Of a stretch of DNA of 64,000 bases, positions 59,218 to 64,000 are shown piece by piece. Source of the DNA: Halobacillus karajensis (GTDB lineage Bacteria; Bacillota; Bacilli; Bacillales; Halobacillaceae); the NCBI RefSeq assembly GCF_900108515.1, contig NZ_FNWW01000001.1, positions 744,001 through 808,000 of the forward strand, in the 5' to 3' direction. The notes under the pieces are model-generated. The model searched no databases, had not been told where the DNA came from, and worked only from the letters and a program-made list of their open reading frames with translations. How positions within the stretch are numbered: the stretch's first letter is position 1; each line of letters begins with the position of its first letter. A program made the position numbers and the translations under genes.

Positions 59218-60366
59218 CTAACGTAAGCCTATCTTTTTTGCGATTATTGTTTTCATAATTTCATTGGATCCCGCATAAATGGCAGTCACAGGTGCATCAC
59301 GGAATCTTCTGGCTATTTCGTATTCTTCCATATATCCATAGCCGCCATGAAGTTGCATACATTCCACCGCTACTTTTTTTACAAGGTCCGTCGTCCACCA
59401 CTTAGCCATGGATACCTCTTTGACAACATCCTCCCCTTGCATGTGTGATTCTATCGTCCGATCGAGGAAAGTCCTTCCAATATTCACCTCTGTTTGAAGT
59501 TCAGCTATTTTAAACTGGGTATTTTGAAAAGAGGCAATCGATCGGCCGAAAGCTTTTCGTTCTTTCACATAATCAATGGTTAACTCAAGCATTCGCTCGC
59601 AAGCAGCAATGGCACCAATCCCTACAATCAGGCGCTCTTGCTGGAGCTGATTCATTAAGTAATAAAACCCCTCCCCCTGTTGGCCTAACAGATTCCTCTT
59701 TGGCACTTTCGCATCTTCGAATATTAATTCTGACGTATCCTGACTATGGAGGCCGATTTTCTCCAACTTCTTCCCACTTAAAAATCCAGGGGTGTCCCTT
59801 TCGACAACCAGCAGACTGATGCCCTTATGAGGAGGCACAGCCTTCGGGTCTGTTTTACACACGACAATAACTAAATCAGCCTGGATCCCATTTGTGATGA
59901 ACGTTTTCTCCCCATTAAGGATATACGCACCTTCCTTTTCGATTGCTGTTGTTCGTATGGAAGCTAGATCAGAACCAGCTCCAGGTTCTGTCATCGCTAT
60001 CGCTGTAATGCATTCTCCCGTCGTGCATTTGGGGAGCCACCTTTTCTTCTGTTCGTCCGTTCCATATGCCTCTAGGTACGGCACAACAATATCATTGTGT
60101 AAGCCTACTCCGATTAGTCCTGTGCCTACTTTCTCCAATTCTTCATTGAGGACGACGGAATAACCGAAATCTGCTCCAAAACCGCCGTATTCTTCCCCAA
60201 CCCATGGACACAGGTATCCTTGCTCACCAAGTTTCTTCCAAAACCCTCGCGGAACTTTACCCGCTTTTTCCCACTCGTTATAGAAAGGATAAGCTTCTTT
60301 CTCTAAAAACTTCCGCAATGATTTTCGCAGGATTTCATGTTCTTCTGTTATGTATGGTCCCTTCAT
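59218..60366 (-). CDS. Acyl-CoA dehydrogenase (LCAD/IVD-like)
   Basis: A 382-residue flavoprotein catalysing the first oxidation of acyl-CoA. The FAD/substrate signatures AMTEPGAGSDLASI and QLHGGYGYMEEY are present. At the position where medium-chain enzymes have the base glutamate in YEG, this protein has YAGSNEI; the base is probably the glutamate of AACERMLE instead, as in long-chain and isovaleryl-CoA dehydrogenases. ATG 60366 follows GGGAGG by seven bases; 23 extra in-frame codons upstream have no ribosome binding site. First gene of the degradation group. Confidence 0.88.
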   Translation of the reverse strand: MKGPYITEEHEILRKSLRKFLEKEAYPFYNEWEKAGKVPRGFWKKLGEQGYLCPWVGEEYGGFGADFGYSVVLNEELEKVGTGLIGVGLHNDIVVPYLEAYGTDEQKKRWLPKCTTGECITAIAMTEPGAGSDLASIRTTAIEKEGAYILNGEKTFITNGIQADLVIVVCKTDPKAVPPHKGISLLVVERDTPGFLSGKKLEKIGLHSQDTSELIFEDAKVPKRNLLGQQGEGFYYLMNQLQQERLIVGIGAIAACERMLELTIDYVKERKAFGRSIASFQNTQFKIAELQTEVNIGRTFLDRTIESHMQGEDVVKEVSMAKWWTTDLVKKVAVECMQLHGGYGYMEEYEIARRFRDAPVTAIYAGSNEIMKTIIAKKIGLR

Positions 60367-60671
60367 ATAGATCCTCCCTGAACAGACTAACTTACTGAAT
60401 TGTAATTCTCTTTCCTTTCCATTCATTCCTGCCACAAACAGAAAACGCTTACATTTTTATGTATTTAGATGCTTTTCGACAGGTGGAATCGTCTTTATTT
60501 CCTTGAACATTTTCAGTAAACTACGGAGATAATCTTCTAATCGTTTGACTCTGTTCTTTATGGAACCATGTATTCCATCGAATTCACTCCCCTTCTGTAC
60601 AAACACCTGTACGTGTATTTTTTTGGATAGCAAGAAGAACAAAGTGTAAAGATAAGATAGAGGTGATACAT

Positions 60672-61385
60672 ATGGATATTTGGATGGATACAATGAAAGT
60701 CATCGTTAGAATTTTAACGATTCTACCATTACTCCTGGGGGTAGGTTTATTTATGGGGAAAAGGTCGATCGGTGAATTGCCTGTATTCGATTTCCTCGTT
60801 GTTCTCGTATTAGGTTCTGTAGTCGGGGCCGATATTGCTGATCCAAAAATTAATCACCTTCATACCGTAACAGCCATTATCATTATTGCATTGTTGCAAA
60901 AATTCATCGTATGGCTGAAACTTCGAAACCGGAAGATCGGAAAAATACTAACCTTTGAACCCACGATTGTTGTATTCCAAGGACAAATGGTGGAAGAGAA
61001 TATCTCCCGCATTCACTATTCTATTGACAATATTACTCAGATGCTCCGCGAACAAAATGCTTTTATTCTACAAGATGTAGAACTTGCGATCATTGAACCA
61101 AACGGACAACTATCTGTAAAGTTTAAAAAGGCTAAAGAGAGTGTAACCCGTGAGGATATTGGTGTCTCTTATAGTGGTGGGGGTTATGATATCCCGCTTA
61201 TTCTTGATGGGGAGATCCAAAGTGACTTGCTGGAGCGTGTCGGACGGGATCAAGAATGGGTGCAGAATGTCCTCGGGAATCACAAGATAGCAGATGTTTT
61301 CTATGGTGCCCTTACGAATGCAGGGGATTTTTATTTCTCATTAAAAGGGAAGAAAGTAAAAGGTTTACCTCCTATTGAACACTAA
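60672..61385 (+). CDS. DUF421 (YetF/YcaP-type) membrane protein
   Basis: A 237-residue protein with three N-terminal membrane helices (about 10-28, 37-55, 62-82) and a soluble C-terminal domain containing the family's GRRSIGE-like GKRSIGELPVFDFLVVLVLGS and the VFYGALTNAGDFYFS ending. Bacillus relatives (YetF, YdfS, YkjA, YrbG) act at the spore membrane, but no biochemical role is fixed. ATG 60672 follows GAGGTG; the GTG 60663 overlaps that ribosome binding site. It stands alone. Confidence 0.82.
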   Translation: MDIWMDTMKVIVRILTILPLLLGVGLFMGKRSIGELPVFDFLVVLVLGSVVGADIADPKINHLHTVTAIIIIALLQKFIVWLKLRNRKIGKILTFEPTIVVFQGQMVEENISRIHYSIDNITQMLREQNAFILQDVELAIIEPNGQLSVKFKKAKESVTREDIGVSYSGGGYDIPLILDGEIQSDLLERVGRDQEWVQNVLGNHKIADVFYGALTNAGDFYFSLKGKKVKGLPPIEH

Positions 61386-61524
61386 TGATGCCAGTAATCC
61401 CCTGACCCACTTCAGAGACTCTTCCGAATAACTTCCAAATATATTCTATGTTTTTAGATGGAGGACGGGAAATAATTCATTCGTCATACAACTGAAATTT
61501 TTCAAACAATTTTGTGGAGTTAAA

Positions 61525-61553
61525 TTGACAAAGTTTTTGGGCTGTATTATGAT
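61525..61553 (+). promoter_or_regulatory. Consensus sigma-A promoter of the metNIQ transcript
   Basis: TTGACA (61525-61530), a 17-base spacer, and TATGAT (61548-61553): one mismatch from consensus. Transcription should begin near 61560, just before the SAM aptamer. Confidence 0.85.
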
Positions 61554-61584
61554 TAGCACCATCAAAATAAATCTAATGACTTTT

Positions 61585-61706
61585 CTTCTTATCTAGAGAG
61601 GTGGAGGGACTGGCCCTACGAAACCTCGGCAGCGGAACTGATTCGTCGAAACGATCAGAAACTGTGCCAACTCCAGCATGTGCGTCTGCACGTGAAAGAT
61701 GAGAAG
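61585..61706 (+). ncRNA. SAM-I (S-box) riboswitch
   Basis: CTTCTTATC (61585-61593) pairs with GATGAGAAG (61698-61706) as P1. Between them is the conserved AGAGAGGTGGAGGGACTGGCCC core, GAAACCTCGGCAGC, and the GTGCCAACTCC-AGC and GAAAGATGAG segments. It senses S-adenosylmethionine and switches off the downstream methionine transporter through the adjoining terminator. Confidence 0.95.
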
Positions 61707-61727
61707 AGACGGTATCTCATATAGTTT

Positions 61728-61769
61728 GAGAACCCCTCTTCTTATTTTTTAGAAGAGGGGCTCTTTTTT
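61728..61769 (+). terminator. SAM-riboswitch terminator before metN
   Basis: CCCCTCTTC (61733-61741) and GAAGAGGGG (61752-61760) form the stem, extended by GAG/CTC, with six or more T following. The antiterminator would use the AGAAGAGAC just after P1. Confidence 0.88.
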
Positions 61770-61784
61770 ATTAGGAGGGATAAA

Positions 61785-62813
61785 ATGATTCAATTTGAGA
61801 ATGTATCAAAGATTTACCAGCACAATGATAGTGAATTGCGCGCCGTTGATCAGGTGGATTTGACTGTACATAAAGGTGAGATTTTTGGTGTGATTGGCTT
61901 CAGTGGCGCAGGAAAAAGTACGCTGATACGGTTGGTTAATTTATTGGAAAAGCCTTCTGAAGGACGTGTCCTCATTAACGGAGAAGATTTGGCGAAGCTT
62001 ACAAAACCAGACCTACGAAAAGTTCGAAAAAGGATTGGCATGATTTTTCAACATTTTAATTTACTTGAATCAAAGACCGTTCATCATAATGTCGCCTTCC
62101 CCCTTTCCTTGTCCGGAACACCAAAGAAGGATATGAATCAAAGAGTAAAAGAAATATTAGAATTTGTAGGTTTATCCGATAAAGCAAAACAATATCCAGA
62201 AGAGCTGTCCGGCGGTCAAAAACAAAGGGTCGGGATAGCAAGGGCTTTAGCGACATCTCCGGATATTTTATTGTGTGATGAAGCGACATCCGCCCTCGAT
62301 CCTGAAACAACGAAATCAATTCTAAGGCTTCTAAGGAAAGTCCGGGATGAATATGGGATTACCATTTTGATGATCACGCACGAAATGAACGTCGTCCGGG
62401 AAGTATGTGACCGGATAGCTGTGATGGAAAGCGGCCAAGTCATTGAAAAAGGATCCATTTTCGACTTATTCTCGAAGCCCCAACATCCAACTACTAAGAA
62501 TTTTGTAAGGACCGTTATGGAAAATGATATTCCTGCATCCATCTTAAATGGCATAGATGAAAGAGACTCTTCGAGAAATATATATCGATTCACTTTTGTT
62601 GATGAAAGTGCCGGACAGCCCGTCCTTTCTCAAATCGCTAAAAAATTCGATGTGGAAGTTAATGTATTGTTCGGGCAGATCACTGAGCTGCAAGGAGTCC
62701 CGTTTGGCCACCTTGTTGTTGAACTTCAAGGGGAAGACCCAGAAATACTGAGAGTCATTAATCATATCCAACAAAAAGTAGCTGTGCAGGAGGTGACTTC
62801 ACATGCAGGTTAA
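61785..62813 (+). CDS. metN: Methionine ABC transporter, ATP-binding protein
   Basis: A 342-residue ATPase of the MetNIQ importer. Walker A is GFSGAGKST (38-46), signature LSGGQKQRVGIARAL, Walker B ILLCDEATSALDP and switch histidine in MITHEM. The C-terminal ~80 residues are the NIL/ACT-like domain that binds methionine and inhibits transport in relatives. The SAM riboswitch controls its transcript, confirming methionine over other D/L amino-acid systems of the family. GGAGGG precedes ATG 61785. Confidence 0.95.
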   Translation: MIQFENVSKIYQHNDSELRAVDQVDLTVHKGEIFGVIGFSGAGKSTLIRLVNLLEKPSEGRVLINGEDLAKLTKPDLRKVRKRIGMIFQHFNLLESKTVHHNVAFPLSLSGTPKKDMNQRVKEILEFVGLSDKAKQYPEELSGGQKQRVGIARALATSPDILLCDEATSALDPETTKSILRLLRKVRDEYGITILMITHEMNVVREVCDRIAVMESGQVIEKGSIFDLFSKPQHPTTKNFVRTVMENDIPASILNGIDERDSSRNIYRFTFVDESAGQPVLSQIAKKFDVEVNVLFGQITELQGVPFGHLVVELQGEDPEILRVINHIQQKVAVQEVTSHAG

Positions 62814-63465
62814 TTTAATGGAATTTTGGCCACGAATTTGGGAAGCGACGTACCAAACGCTTTTGATGGTGGGCATCTCTTTATTTGCAGCTACTTTAAT
62901 TGGACTTCCTTTGGGGATTATTCTAGTGGTAACACGGCATGGAGGATTATTGGAGAACAAACCATTCTTTAATGGATTCAGTACGGTGGTCAACTTTTTC
63001 CGATCTATCCCGTTCATCATTTTACTCGTTGCGATCCTGCCCTTTACGAGATTGATTGTCGGTTCATCTATTGGAACGGCTGCTGCCGTAGTACCGCTCG
63101 TAATTTTCTCAGCTCCTTATATTGCCAGACTGGTAGAAAGCAGTTTACTGGAAGTTAAACCAGGAGTTATCGAGGCCGCTGAATCTATGGGAGCAACTCC
63201 ATGGCAGATTGTCCGTCGTGTGTATATTCCAGAAGCATTAAGTTCCATCATTCTGAATTTAACCATTGCGACAATTGGACTTGTTGGCGCCTCTGCAATG
63301 GCCGGGTTTGTTGGTGGAGGAGGGCTTGGAGATCTTGCCATCTCTTATGGTTACCAACGTTTTGAAACAGATATTATGATTGCTACCGTTTTATTACTTG
63401 TATTTATTGTGCAGATTACACAAACCGTTGGAAATTTTGCATCTAAAAAGATTCGTAGACAATAG
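62803..63465 (+). CDS. metI: Methionine ABC transporter, permease
   Basis: A 220-residue permease with five hydrophobic helices and the inner-membrane EAA-type coupling loop (EAAESMGATPWQIV), followed by the conserved VGGGGLGDLAISYGYQRF. It overlaps metN by 11 bases behind an internal AGGAGGTG. Length is normal for MetI. Confidence 0.94.
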   Translation: MQVNLMEFWPRIWEATYQTLLMVGISLFAATLIGLPLGIILVVTRHGGLLENKPFFNGFSTVVNFFRSIPFIILLVAILPFTRLIVGSSIGTAAAVVPLVIFSAPYIARLVESSLLEVKPGVIEAAESMGATPWQIVRRVYIPEALSSIILNLTIATIGLVGASAMAGFVGGGGLGDLAISYGYQRFETDIMIATVLLLVFIVQITQTVGNFASKKIRRQ

Positions 63466-63476
63466 GAGGGGTCATC

Positions 63477-64000
63477 ATGAAACAATGGATGATTACATTA
63501 AGCATTTTATTGACAGTTGGTTTCGTATTAGCCGGGTGTTCCAGCGAGGGAGATGCGGCTTCAGAAGAGACGAAAAAAGTGAAAGTCGGATTAAATGGAT
63601 CTGGGGTTCCGATTTGGGAAAAAATCAAAGAAAAAGCAGCCGAAGAAAATATTGAAATTGAACTGGTGGAATTTGCGGATTATGTCAGGCCGAATATGGC
63701 TCTTGCCGATGGAGACATCGATTTGAATGCTTTCCAAACCGTTTCCTACTTTGACTCTTTTATTAAAGAACATAATCTAGACCTTGCCCCAATTGGAACA
63801 ACATTAATTGCCCCGATGGGGATATACTCTGAAAAATACGAAGATGTCAGCAATATCCCTGAAGGAAGTTCAATTGCCATACCAAAGGAAGCCACAAACA
63901 TGGGGCGCGCACTACTTCTCCTAGAAGAATCAGGATTGATTGGTCTGCCTGAAGATTTTGACGGCAACGGAGACTTAAGTAAGATAGAAGAAAACCCTAA
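63477..64000 (+). CDS. metQ: Methionine-binding lipoprotein, 3' end beyond window
   Basis: The first 174 codons of a NlpA/MetQ-family binding protein. The lipobox LAGC puts the lipidated cysteine at residue 21. The mature part starts KVKVGLNGSGVPIWEKI and continues with the family segments NMALADGDIDLNAFQ and PIGTTLIAPMGIYS. The protein delivers methionine to MetNI. AGGAGGGG precedes ATG 63477, 12 bases after the metI stop. The rest lies outside the window. Confidence 0.93.
   Translation, partial: MKQWMITLSILLTVGFVLAGCSSEGDAASEETKKVKVGLNGSGVPIWEKIKEKAAEENIEIELVEFADYVRPNMALADGDIDLNAFQTVSYFDSFIKEHNLDLAPIGTTLIAPMGIYSEKYEDVSNIPEGSSIAIPKEATNMGRALLLLEESGLIGLPEDFDGNGDLSKIEENP

Noticed and set aside
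60421-60440. FadR-type operator upstream of the acyl-CoA dehydrogenase gene
   Set aside because: Only a half-site-like AATGAATGG is present, without the mirrored half.
1-64000. tRNA/rRNA genes, CRISPR arrays, insertion sequences, prophage
   Set aside because: No cloverleaf-like or rRNA core sequences, no regularly spaced repeats, and no transposase, integrase or phage structural genes were seen.

Overview
The window looks like part of a low-to-mid-GC Gram-positive chromosome from a Bacillaceae, most likely a moderately halophilic genus close to Halobacillus, Thalassobacillus or Virgibacillus (inference). The evidence is strong AGGAGG-type ribosome binding sites, the gene order argCJBD-carAB-argF with ArgR-like boxes, SAM-I and TPP riboswitches, a Ku/LigD end-joining pair, an NhaC-type Na+/H+ antiporter, and a cluster resembling ectoine/hydroxyectoine catabolism. 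I saw no rRNA, tRNA, CRISPR array, prophage or insertion sequence.

Layout. 1-2.2 kb (minus): folate genes pabA and a pabB-pabC fusion cut by the window edge. 2.4-5.1 kb (plus): a membrane histidine kinase, its response regulator and a Bax-inhibitor-1-like membrane protein. 5.3-16.4 kb: mixed housekeeping and hypothetical genes, comprising two alpha/beta hydrolases, an amidase, a PAS-PAS-GGDEF diguanylate cyclase, a CAP-domain secreted protein, a DEAD-box helicase, an SRPBCC protein, an NhaC antiporter, a nonsense-interrupted small membrane gene and a GyrI-like protein. 16.6-26.0 kb (minus): the arginine operon, with promoter and ARG-box-like sites before argC and a second such region before carA. 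26.14-26.24 kb: a noncoding cluster of six DnaA-box-like 9-mers, two of them forming the core of a perfect 42-bp palindrome. 26.3-36.6 kb: a siderophore-type N-hydroxylase, a GNAT, a membrane cupredoxin, a vanadium-haloperoxidase/PAP2-like protein, a heterodimeric ABC exporter whose first gene is frameshifted at its 5' end, a Gfo/Idh/MocA oxidoreductase, an SGNH hydrolase and a second CAP protein.

36.9-45.3 kb: a six-gene minus-strand operon in the order DoeA-like M24 hydrolase, EutC-like protein, cystathionine-gamma-synthase-family PLP enzyme, M20 amidohydrolase, homoserine dehydrogenase-like protein, aldehyde dehydrogenase. A threonine-synthase-like gene with a broken 5' end is divergent from it. 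45.3-49.0 kb: thiamine salvage genes thiW and tenA-thiD-thiM-thiE, each unit preceded by its own TPP riboswitch. 49.7-52.4 kb: an EutB-like dehydratase plus a PucR-family regulator, probably the detached second half of the ectoine pathway. 52.6-55.3 kb: divergent ku and ligD. 55.5-60.4 kb: a fatty-acid degradation group (acyl-CoA dehydrogenase, thiolase, SDR, acyl-CoA ligase). 60.7-64 kb: a DUF421 membrane protein, then a SAM-I riboswitch controlling metN-metI-metQ, with metQ cut by the window end.

The most interesting points are the unusual enzyme set of the putative ectoine cluster (no recognisable DoeB or DoeD, three aspartate-family enzymes instead), the DnaA-box cluster, and three separate 5'-end lesions (at 15.8, 33.4 and 44.15 kb) in genes that otherwise have good ribosome binding sites.
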